Virus record (IMG/VR): IMGVR_UViG_3300025128_000235
Coordinates: 1 to 28,427 of that record
Strand: one strand, 5' to 3'
From: a virus
Length of the DNA: 28,427 bases
The translations under genes and the position numbers were made by a program. Positions 7,608 through 13,133 of the stretch are shown here, in pieces. Under the pieces are notes generated by a model. The model was not told the origin of the DNA. It did not search any database and saw nothing but the letters and a program-made list of their open reading frames with translations. The number at the start of each line of letters is the position of its first letter. The first letter of the stretch is position 1.

Positions 7608-7781
7608 ATGGGACCGCATACACTTATTAAACGGCCACATAATCTGGATGAAATTGTAGGCCGTCCTACTGGACAGGGCTATGGTGCTGCACGTAAGGGA
7701 CCGGCTGTAAAGGGACCGCCAAAGGATGTTGTAGTTGACGAAGACTACGAACAGGGCAAAGCTTTTAAAGTAGAAGACTAA
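7608..7781 (+). CDS. Small hypothetical protein, 57 aa
   Basis: ATG 7608 directly follows the previous stop, with AAAGGAG about 10 bases upstream. The product begins MGPHTLIKRPHNLDEIVGRP, has a middle GQGYGAARKGPAVKGPPKD and an acidic end (VVVDEDYEQGKAFKVED). The GYGAARKG element resembles the RGYGKA element in the tails of neighbouring proteins. It lies two bases before the transglycosylase gene. Its function is not recognised. Confidence 0.6.
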   Translation: MGPHTLIKRPHNLDEIVGRPTGQGYGAARKGPAVKGPPKDVVVDEDYEQGKAFKVED

Positions 7782-7783
7782 TC

Positions 7784-9241
7784 ATGGTTGCAAGAGATCA
7801 ACTCTTAAAAGCTATTGAACAGGTTGAAAGCGGAGGACGCAGAGACGCTGTTAGTCCTAAAGGTGCCAGAGGTCGTATGCAGGTTATGCCAGCAACGGCA
7901 CGGCAACCGGGATACAGAGTTAAACCTGCTCGTGATGAAAGCGAAGAAGAGTATACCAGAGTTGGTAAAGACTATGCTATGGCATTGCTTAAAAACTATG
8001 GTGGTGATCTTGAGGCTACACTTGTTGCCTATAACTATGGACCGGGAAATGCTAACAAATGGATAGCTTCTGGTAGAAATAAAAGCGATCTTCCCAAAGA
8101 AACCAGAGATTATATTACCAAAGTTGGCAAGCAACTTGGAGGAAAAAACATGGCAACTAAAAAACAACTTACCGATCAAAGAAAAGCTTTGCAGCGTAAG
8201 GTGCGTAGTGGTAGTGCTACTGACGCTGATAAAAGAAAATTAAAACGTATTCAAATTGAATTGGGTTCTAAGGGTAAGACTACAGCTAAAGCAAAAGCTT
8301 CTGCATCTAAAGTAAAGAGACGGAATACTTCTCTTCAACGTGAAGCTGCTTCAAGAAAGGCGGAAGCAGGTCGTAGAGCGGCTCTTCAACAATTAATGGA
8401 AGACTCTCTCCCACTAGATGAAGACGTTGCAGGTAGAGCTTTAGATCAAGGCGCATATGCTAAGTATTCAGAACCACAACGAGCCGCTCTTAATAAGGCA
8501 CTACAAAGAGAACGTACTCCTTCAGACTTTGAAAGAACACCTCAACGTGGAGGAGCGTTTATAGGATCACCCCCTCTTCAACGTAGAGCAGACGATATAG
8601 CTTTACCTTTTAATAGAACCACAGGTAATAGGGGTACGATGCGTCCTCCTAATGTTGATCCTGATCTTCAACGTGGTGTAAGTCGTGTACCAAGAGGAGA
8701 TATGAGAATTGGTCCTTCCTCTCCAGAAATTACTGAAGCACAGTTTTCTTATACTGATCCCGGTACGATTCCTACTGAAGACCAATTTAGAGCTATGAGA
8801 GACACTCCAAGAGGAAGCGATACTCCTATAAGAGAAAATACGCAAGCCGATTATGTATCCAGTGGTGGTCGTGGTAAGATGGCTGGTAATAAAGGTTATG
8901 AAACTCTTCGTGAGTATTTTATTGAAGACATGACACCTCGCAAATCTAATGTGATGACTCCTTTTGGTATTATTGAAATTGACAGTACTCAGGAAGGAAT
9001 GTTTCCTGAAGAAGGTATGTACAGTGAAAAGAAGGGTGGCCGCTTAAAAAAGAAGAAGCGTGTTGCTCGTAAGAAAGCTGCACCTAAAAAGAAAAAGGTT
9101 GCTGCAAAGAAGAAGCCTGTTGTGCGTAAGAAAGCTGTTGCAAAGAAGCCGCCCATGCGTAAGAAGACTGTGGCTAAAAAACCTGCTGGTCGTAAACGTG
9201 CAGCCAAGAGAGGCTTTGGCGCAGAACTTAGAGGTAACTAA
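7784..9241 (+). CDS. Lytic transglycosylase domain fused to a long basic tail
   Basis: Residues 1-120 form a short SLT (lysozyme-like) domain: IEQVESGG with the presumed catalytic Glu15, GRMQVMPATA at 30-39, AYNYGPGN at 82-89 and ETRDYITKV at 106-114. These enzymes cleave the MurNAc-GlcNAc bond of peptidoglycan; in virions they open a local path for the tail or ejected proteins. The remaining ~365 residues are unlike known hydrolases: basic helices (125-200), a polar low-complexity middle, and residues 412-485 made of Lys/Arg-Ala-Pro repeats reminiscent of histone H1 tails, ending KRGFGAELRGN. An in-frame ATG at 8150 (residue 123, MATKKQLT) has an excellent GGAGGA site, so a second, shorter product without the enzyme domain is plausible. 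It is more likely a virion-associated hydrolase than the lysis endolysin. Confidence 0.8.
   Translation: MVARDQLLKAIEQVESGGRRDAVSPKGARGRMQVMPATARQPGYRVKPARDESEEEYTRVGKDYAMALLKNYGGDLEATLVAYNYGPGNANKWIASGRNKSDLPKETRDYITKVGKQLGGKNMATKKQLTDQRKALQRKVRSGSATDADKRKLKRIQIELGSKGKTTAKAKASASKVKRRNTSLQREAASRKAEAGRRAALQQLMEDSLPLDEDVAGRALDQGAYAKYSEPQRAALNKALQRERTPSDFERTPQRGGAFIGSPPLQRRADDIALPFNRTTGNRGTMRPPNVDPDLQRGVSRVPRGDMRIGPSSPEITEAQFSYTDPGTIPTEDQFRAMRDTPRGSDTPIRENTQADYVSSGGRGKMAGNKGYETLREYFIEDMTPRKSNVMTPFGIIEIDSTQEGMFPEEGMYSEKKGGRLKKKKRVARKKAAPKKKKVAAKKKPVVRKKAVAKKPPMRKKTVAKKPAGRKRAAKRGFGAELRGN
8138..8152 (+). promoter_or_regulatory. Internal ribosome binding site and in-frame start in the transglycosylase gene
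   Basis: GGAGGA at 8138-8143 lies 7 bases (counted from the end of GGAGG) before ATG 8150, in frame with the enclosing gene. It is a better site than the one before the annotated start at 7784. Initiation here would give a 363-residue protein beginning MATKKQLTDQRKALQRK, consisting only of the basic part. The site could equally be the relic of two genes joined by loss of a stop codon. Confidence 0.5.
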
Positions 9242-9242
9242 T

Positions 9243-9650
9243 ATGGTTGACTTTAAAGCTAAAATAAAAGCACAGAAATCTAAAGATAGAGAACGGGCTG
9301 GTAAAAAAAGAAAGTCTGTTGAAGGACATAGAATGCCTTCAGCACCAAGAGCTTCTATTCCTTCTGCTAGAAAAAGAGAAGATAATAGTGCTGCAATTAT
9401 GAAAGGTGTTACTGATCTTTTTAAAGACAAAGATATAGATATACCAACAGGTAGTGAAGTACAAGAGCTAGAAGATTATGTTTCTGGTTATGGTAATCCA
9501 ATAGGTGATGGACCTGCTGATGTTAGTTTTGGTCCGTTATATGAAGGAGCCGGTTATAGTGTTTTTAAAAAGGGCGGTCGTCTTAAAAAGGCTGGTAAAA
9601 GAAAACGTGCAGCACTTAGAGGGCAACGCTCTGAACTGAGAGGATCGTAA
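9243..9650 (+). CDS. Basic hypothetical protein with shared C-terminal tail (type X)
   Basis: ATG 9243 (MVDFKAKIKAQKSKDRERAG) follows the previous stop by one base; the frame is open upstream inside the transglycosylase gene but that part is a shadow. The 135-residue product has a basic N-terminal helix, a mixed middle (AAIMKGVTDLFKDKDIDIPT, then VSGYGNPIGDGPADVSFG) and a C-terminal tail FKKGGRLKKAGKRKRAALRG followed by QRSELRGS. The last 16 residues are the same as in the next protein. Function is unknown; the tail suggests the same destination as its neighbours. Confidence 0.65.
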   Translation: MVDFKAKIKAQKSKDRERAGKKRKSVEGHRMPSAPRASIPSARKREDNSAAIMKGVTDLFKDKDIDIPTGSEVQELEDYVSGYGNPIGDGPADVSFGPLYEGAGYSVFKKGGRLKKAGKRKRAALRGQRSELRGS

Positions 9651-9654
9651 CATG
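9606..9654 (+). repeat. Direct repeat X, copy 1 (end of the 135-aa gene)
   Basis: Bases 9606-9654 match 9889-9937 at 43 of 49 positions by hand alignment. They encode the RAALRGQRSELRGS tail, the stop, and the ATG of the following gene. Differences that change the DNA in the coding part are all silent. Confidence 0.75.
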
Positions 9655-9933
9655 AGTAATAAAAAATTAAGAAAGACTGTTACTTCTGATTTAGATAAAC
9701 CAAAAGAAGAAGAAAAGAAAAGTGAAAGAGATGAGCTTTTTGATAACTTAGGATCAGGCATGGGACTTTTACCTGCTGTTGTTGGAGCGATGGGTCCAAA
9801 AGGATTAACATCTATTGGACTTGTTAAAGGACTTTTTGGAAAAAGTAAGGGTGGTAAAATAGGTAAGAAAAAAACCACTGTTAAAAAACGTGCAGCACTT
9901 CGTGGACAACGCTCTGAATTAAGAGGATCGTAA
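9652..9933 (+). CDS. Small basic hypothetical protein, mosaic ends
   Basis: The 93-residue product starts MSNKKLRKTVTSDL, a leader repeated almost exactly (one change) in the protein at 10353. A charged segment (KPKEEEKKSERDELFDNL) follows, then a Gly-rich apolar stretch (GSGMGLLPAVVGAMGPKG), and the tail KSKGGKIGKKKTTVKKRAAL plus RGQRSELRGS, shared with the preceding protein. The apolar middle is too short and glycine-rich to call a membrane segment with confidence. The gene begins one base after the previous stop. Function unknown. Confidence 0.65.
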   Translation: MSNKKLRKTVTSDLDKPKEEEKKSERDELFDNLGSGMGLLPAVVGAMGPKGLTSIGLVKGLFGKSKGGKIGKKKTTVKKRAALRGQRSELRGS

Positions 9934-9937
9934 TATG
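9889..9937 (+). repeat. Direct repeat X, copy 2 (end of the 93-aa gene)
   Basis: This is the second copy of the 49-base repeat described at 9606-9654, 283 bases downstream. Again it carries the tail, the stop and the ATG of the next gene, so the repeat spans a gene junction. Confidence 0.75.
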
Positions 9938-10336
9938 GCTAAAGACTATAAAGATGATGTAAGTCTTTTTGAAGAACTTCTGGAAGAATATGAAGAAGAA
10001 GAAGATGCGGAAGAAGTAGGCTCTCCAGTTCCCGGTGATAACATTAGTGTAATACGCCAACAGGTACAGAGTGGCGGCGGCGGTGGCGGTGGCGGTGGTT
10101 TTCTTAAAACAATACTTCCCATAGCTGCTAAAATAGGAATGGGTTATCTGACGGGTGGTGCCAGTGCTGCTGGTGGAAGTACTTTTGCATCTGGATTTGC
10201 TGGCGCACCGGCAGTAGGTTTTAAAGAAGGCGGTCAGATAAAAAAGAAAACTAAGAAAAAGAAAAGAGTTGTTCGTGGTGTAGGAGCAGCTAAACGTGGT
10301 TACGGTAAAGCCACTTATTCTAATAAAATGTATTAA
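9935..10336 (+). CDS. Acidic head, poly-Gly, apolar middle, basic tail (type Y)
   Basis: The 133-residue protein is sharply divided. Residues 1-30 are acidic (FEELLEEYEEEEDAEEV); a linker leads to nine consecutive glycines (encoded at 10073-10099); an apolar stretch follows (FLKTILPIAAKIGMGYLTGG, then a Gly/Ala-rich run to FASGFAGAPAVGF); and the last ~35 residues are strongly basic (EGGQIKKKTKKKKRVVRG, then VGAAKRGYGKATYSNKMY). The tail is the same as in the protein at 10353. The charge asymmetry with an apolar centre would suit a membrane-active or DNA-contacting virion peptide, but no family is recognised. Confidence 0.65.
   Translation: MAKDYKDDVSLFEELLEEYEEEEDAEEVGSPVPGDNISVIRQQVQSGGGGGGGGGFLKTILPIAAKIGMGYLTGGASAAGGSTFASGFAGAPAVGFKEGGQIKKKTKKKKRVVRGVGAAKRGYGKATYSNKMY
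10073..10099 (+). repeat. Run of nine Gly codons (GGC/GGT)
   Basis: Nine glycine codons in a row, alternating GGC and GGT, form a short GC-rich microsatellite inside an AT-rich gene. It separates the acidic head of the protein from its apolar middle and probably acts as a flexible hinge. Length variation by slippage would keep the frame. Confidence 0.8.
10219..10334 (+). repeat. Direct repeat Y, copy 1
   Basis: Bases 10219-10334 match 10634-10749 (offset 415) with three mismatches, at 10234, 10243 and 10246. The last 88 bases (10247-10334) are identical. It encodes the basic tail FKEGGQIKKKTKKKK through YSNKMY of the 133-residue protein. Confidence 0.85.
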
Positions 10337-10352
10337 TGGATAGTCTTTAGTC

Positions 10353-10751
10353 ATGAGTAATAAATCATTAAGAAAAACTGTTACTTCAGACCTTGCTCCA
10401 AAAGAAGAGAAGAAGAAGAAAAAGAAACGAAAAGACCTTGCCGGTGGTGTAGGGAGAAGTGTTGTTGGTCAGATTCCTGTTGTTGGTCAATTTTTAGGTG
10501 CTGGCAATGCTCTTTTTCAAGGAATTACAGGAGAGCCGGGACCGTTTGGAAGTGGGTCTGGTATTGCAGAAGGAAATATAGGAAAAATACTTTTTGATCC
10601 TGATGATATTTTAGGTGCTTTCGGAGTGGATATTTTTAAAGAAGGCGGACAGATAAAGAAAAAAACTAAGAAAAAGAAAAGAGTTGTTCGTGGTGTAGGA
10701 GCAGCTAAACGTGGTTACGGTAAAGCCACTTATTCTAATAAAATGTATTGA
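10353..10751 (+). CDS. Mosaic basic protein: leader of one neighbour, tail of another
   Basis: The 132-residue product opens MSNKSLRKTVTSDL, nearly the leader of the protein at 9652, and closes with the same basic tail as the protein at 9935. Between them lie a Lys run (KEEKKKKKKRKDL), an apolar Gly-rich segment (GGVGRSVVGQIPVVGQFLGA) and a spacer (IGKILFDPDDILGAFGVDIF). It therefore looks like a chimera of two flanking genes. A 16-base gap separates it from the previous gene, and its stop is followed by a GAGGAG site for the next. Function unknown; virion association is inferred from context only. Confidence 0.65.
   Translation: MSNKSLRKTVTSDLAPKEEKKKKKKRKDLAGGVGRSVVGQIPVVGQFLGAGNALFQGITGEPGPFGSGSGIAEGNIGKILFDPDDILGAFGVDIFKEGGQIKKKTKKKKRVVRGVGAAKRGYGKATYSNKMY
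10634..10749 (+). repeat. Direct repeat Y, copy 2
   Basis: This is the second copy of the 116-base repeat (see 10219-10334). Identity ends at the stop codon, which is TAA in copy 1 and TGA in copy 2, so the duplicated unit is essentially the tail-coding segment. Confidence 0.85.
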
Positions 10752-10761
10752 GGAGATTAAG

Positions 10762-11442
10762 ATGGCAAGAGCTAAAATAGGTAAAGCATTTATAGATGCA
10801 GTTACAGGGACAAGCAAACCCACTTCTAAACCGGGCCGGAAGCGTAAAGCCAGAGGTGTTAAAGCCGCCACGCCTGAACAGAAGATGGGTGCTAAAGAAG
10901 CTAAGATGAAGCTTACTGACTTTAAAAAACTTTCAGATGCTCAACAGAAAAGATTTATTAAAGAAGCTAAAGATGCTAACAAGCCAAAGAAAAAGAAAAA
11001 GCCAGCCAAAGTAAAACGTAGTTCCAAAGATAATAAAGAACTGCAAGGTCTTATAGCGCAGCAAAAAAAAGAAATGAAAGAAGATGAATTAGGATCAGAC
11101 ATTCTTCCCAGACGACGTGCCACTGGTCCTACAGGACAAGAAGTAGAACAAGGTCCATTGCTTTCCAAAGTACCTACACCTAAGAAAAACGAAATGTCTT
11201 CTGAAACATATAAACGTCAGAAGAGAACAGGACAACGCCGCAGAGGAGAGTATGCTCCTCCTGCCAGTATGGTAGGCGAAGAGATGGGCATGGGCGGCAG
11301 AGGTCGTGAGATGATGCCTACTGGTAAAGAACTTGAAGAACTAATTTCAAGTGGCTTTGAGATTAAAAAGTATGGTGGTAAAGTAAGGCGTCGTATGGGA
11401 GGACAAGTACGAGGCTACGGTAAGGCTCTTCGTGGTTACTAA
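10762..11442 (+). CDS. Lysine-rich protein with GG-K/RGYGKA tail
   Basis: The ATG at 10762 (MARAKIGKAFIDAVTG) follows a GAGGAG site; the frame is open upstream only through the repeat. The 226-residue product has a basic start (SKPGRKRKARGVKAA), charged helices (LSDAQQKRFIKEAKDANK), a Lys run (KPKKKKKPAKVKRSS), a polar middle and the tail EIKKYGGKVRRRMGGQVRGY followed by GKALRGY. The tail follows the same scheme as those of the five preceding proteins but is not a recent copy. The role is unknown; DNA binding is likely from composition. Confidence 0.65.
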   Translation: MARAKIGKAFIDAVTGTSKPTSKPGRKRKARGVKAATPEQKMGAKEAKMKLTDFKKLSDAQQKRFIKEAKDANKPKKKKKPAKVKRSSKDNKELQGLIAQQKKEMKEDELGSDILPRRRATGPTGQEVEQGPLLSKVPTPKKNEMSSETYKRQKRTGQRRRGEYAPPASMVGEEMGMGGRGREMMPTGKELEELISSGFEIKKYGGKVRRRMGGQVRGYGKALRGY

Positions 11443-11635
11443 AGAATTTATTATTAGATACAATAAGTCTGTTCAGGAAGGTTATGACGATCCTACTTTA
11501 ATAGATAATTCAGGTACTAGACCTAATAAAGAAGACTATAAAGATTTTAATGAATATATAAATAGTCTTTGTAACTATATAGGAAAAAAATTTAGGTATA
11601 CATATGGCAGTAAAGCAAAAAAGAAAACCCAGTAA
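11432..11635 (+). CDS. Small hypothetical protein, 67 aa, GTG start
   Basis: The frame opens at GTG 11432 inside the end of the previous gene and ends inside the next (32-base overlap). The product (VTKEFIIRYNKSVQEGYDD, then NKEDYKDFNEYINSLCNYIG, ending SKAKKKTQ) is acidic to neutral and probably helical, unlike the basic proteins around it. There is no strong ribosome site, so expression would depend on coupling to the gene upstream. It fills what would otherwise be a gap of ~160 bases. I am only moderately sure it is a real gene. Confidence 0.45.
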   Translation: MVTKEFIIRYNKSVQEGYDDPTLIDNSGTRPNKEDYKDFNEYINSLCNYIGKKFRYTYGSKAKKKTQ

Positions 11636-11903
11636 CATGAAGGGCATGACTATTGGTCGGGGCATGAAGCGTCCCACCAAGTCAGGTGCTGGCATGACTA
11701 AGAAGGGTGTGGCTAAATATCGTAGGCAGAATCCCGGCTCTAAGCTAAAGACTGCTGTAACCGAAAAGAAACCTACAGGCAAACGTGCAGCAAGGCGTAA
11801 GTCATATTGCGCTAGGTCTGCTGGACAAATGAAGAAGTTTCCGAAAGCTGCTAAGAATCCTAATAGCAGACTAAGACAAGCTCGTAAAAGATGGAGATGT
11901 TAA
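11604..11903 (+). CDS. Small basic protein, DUF6321-like
   Basis: The 99-residue product carries GMTKKGVAKYRRQNPGSKLK, then RRKSYCARSAGQMKK, and ends RLRQARKRWRC. This order (G-[ML]-[ST]-x-K-G-x-x-x-Y-[RN]-R plus K-S-[FY]-C-A-R and a terminal W-x-C) is one I recall in a widespread small family of phages and bacteria, listed I believe as DUF6321; the name is from memory. The two Cys residues and dense Lys/Arg content suggest nucleic-acid or metal binding. It overlaps the next ATG by one base (TAATG). Confidence 0.75.
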   Translation: MAVKQKRKPSNMKGMTIGRGMKRPTKSGAGMTKKGVAKYRRQNPGSKLKTAVTEKKPTGKRAARRKSYCARSAGQMKKFPKAAKNPNSRLRQARKRWRC

Positions 11904-12061
11904 TGGCACCTAAAAAACTTACAAATAGACAAAAGACTACACTTAAAAAACATTCTAAACATCATACTAAAAAACATATGACTAGTATGAAAACGGCAAT
12001 GAGAAAAGGAAAAACTTTTGGGGCTGCTCATAAGAAAGCTATGAAAAAAGTAGGTCGATAA
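11903..12061 (+). CDS. Small Lys/His-rich protein, 52 aa
   Basis: The start overlaps the preceding stop (TAATG) and its own stop overlaps the next ATG in the same way. The product begins MAPKKLTNRQKTTLKKHSKH, continues HTKKHMTSMKTAMRKGKTF and ends HKKAMKKVGR; 18 of 52 residues are Lys or Arg and 5 are His. I recall closely similar short proteins in other marine phages (a KHS-x-HH-x-KKHM core followed by GK-[ST]-F-x-x-x-H-K-x-A-M-K-K-V-G). Function is unknown. Position, size and composition place it with its two neighbours as a conserved small-protein set. Confidence 0.75.
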   Translation: MAPKKLTNRQKTTLKKHSKHHTKKHMTSMKTAMRKGKTFGAAHKKAMKKVGR

Positions 12062-12459
12062 TGATTAAACGTAAGAAAGGCGGCACAGCCACTAAACGTG
12101 ACCCAAAGAAGTGGGCAGCGGCAAAGGCCAGAGCAAAGCGTAAGATGGGCGGTAAGCACTCTGCCAGAGCTATGCAGCTTGCTGTTAAGTATTACAAAGA
12201 TTCTGGTGGATCATACAGCGGTAAGAAAAAGTCTACTAATAAACTTTCGAAGTGGAGCAAACAAAAATGGCGCACGAAGTCAGGCAAACCCTCCAGCAAA
12301 ACCGGGGAGCGTTATCTACCGGAGAAAGCAATCAAGTCCCTGTCGTCAAAGGAATATGCAGCGACCACCAGAGCAAAGAGAAAAGGGACTGCTGCCGGGA
12401 AGCAGTTCGTGAAGCAGCCAAAAAGAATAGCGGCTAAAACTAAAAGGTATAGAACGTAA
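12061..12459 (+). CDS. Basic protein, DUF5872-like
   Basis: The 132-residue product is one-third Lys plus Arg (44 residues). It has the order KKWAAAKARAKRKMGGKHSA, RAMQLAVKYYKDSGGSYSGK, KWSKQKWRTKSGKPSSKTGE, RYLPEKAIKSLSSKEYAATT and KQFVKQPKRIAAKTKRYR. I recognise this as a conserved small family of large DNA viruses and phages, listed I believe as DUF5872 (from memory). The regular spacing of Trp, Gly and Lys blocks suggests folded helices rather than pure disorder. Its start and end both overlap neighbours by one base. Function unknown; nucleic-acid binding is a natural inference. Confidence 0.8.
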   Translation: MIKRKKGGTATKRDPKKWAAAKARAKRKMGGKHSARAMQLAVKYYKDSGGSYSGKKKSTNKLSKWSKQKWRTKSGKPSSKTGERYLPEKAIKSLSSKEYAATTRAKRKGTAAGKQFVKQPKRIAAKTKRYRT

Positions 12460-13133
12460 TGGCAGTATCAGGAACATATGACTTTAACCTTGACATAGAC
12501 GAGGTTATACAAGAAGCAATGGAGATGATTGGGGGTGAAGATACTCTTGGTCACGAACCTGCTTCTGCACGTCGATCTATAAATTTAATGTTGCGAGATT
12601 GGCAAAACCGTGGTATACTATTATGGACTACAAGTGTATCATCTCTTACTGTAACTGCAAGTACTACTTCTTATGATCTATCTTCTTCTACTATAGATGC
12701 TCTTGAAGTTGTGCTTAACAGAGATAATACAGATATTAAATTAGAACGTATAACACCTGAAGAGTTTTTGCTTATTCCTAATAAAACACAAACTGGAAGA
12801 TCATCTCAGTATTCAATCAGAAGGGGCAGGGACAATCCTGTTATGTCTGTATGGCCTATTCCTGAGAACTCTACAGATATTTTAAAGATTGAGGTATTCA
12901 GTGAACTTACCGATGTAAACAAATCGGCAGATCAGAATGCTGATGTTCCTAAAAGATTTTTACCCTGCCTTACTGCGGGACTGTCTTACTATATGTCAAT
13001 GAAACGATTTGGTGTAGATGCTGGTCGTATACAAATGCTAAAGTCAAACTATGAAGAGTGTCTTGCCAGAGCTATGCAGGAGGACAGGGAAAGAGCTTCA
13101 ATGCGTGTTGTGCCAAGACTAAGGTATATCTAA
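12459..13133 (+). CDS. Head-tail adaptor-like protein (second copy; tail tubular A type)
   Basis: The 224-residue product has an N-terminal helical domain (DIDEVIQEAMEMIGGEDTLG, then SINLMLRDWQNRGILLWT), a beta-rich middle (TASTTSYDLSSSTIDALEVV) and C-terminal helices (LTAGLSYYMSMKRFGVDAGR, then LKSNYEECLARAMQEDRERA). I recall N-x-M-L-x-x-W-x-x-x-G-x-x-L-W followed by a YxL strand from adaptor (gp4/gp11-like) proteins of short-tailed phages, which bind the portal base and hold DNA in the head. It resembles that family more clearly than the protein at 5793-6473. TAATG overlaps link it to both neighbours. Confidence 0.7.
   Translation: MAVSGTYDFNLDIDEVIQEAMEMIGGEDTLGHEPASARRSINLMLRDWQNRGILLWTTSVSSLTVTASTTSYDLSSSTIDALEVVLNRDNTDIKLERITPEEFLLIPNKTQTGRSSQYSIRRGRDNPVMSVWPIPENSTDILKIEVFSELTDVNKSADQNADVPKRFLPCLTAGLSYYMSMKRFGVDAGRIQMLKSNYEECLARAMQEDRERASMRVVPRLRYI

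Noticed and set aside
7784-8149. The transglycosylase as the phage's lysis endolysin
   Set aside because: It is translated within the structural block, lacks a holin neighbour and carries a long basic extension, which fits a virion-associated hydrolase better.
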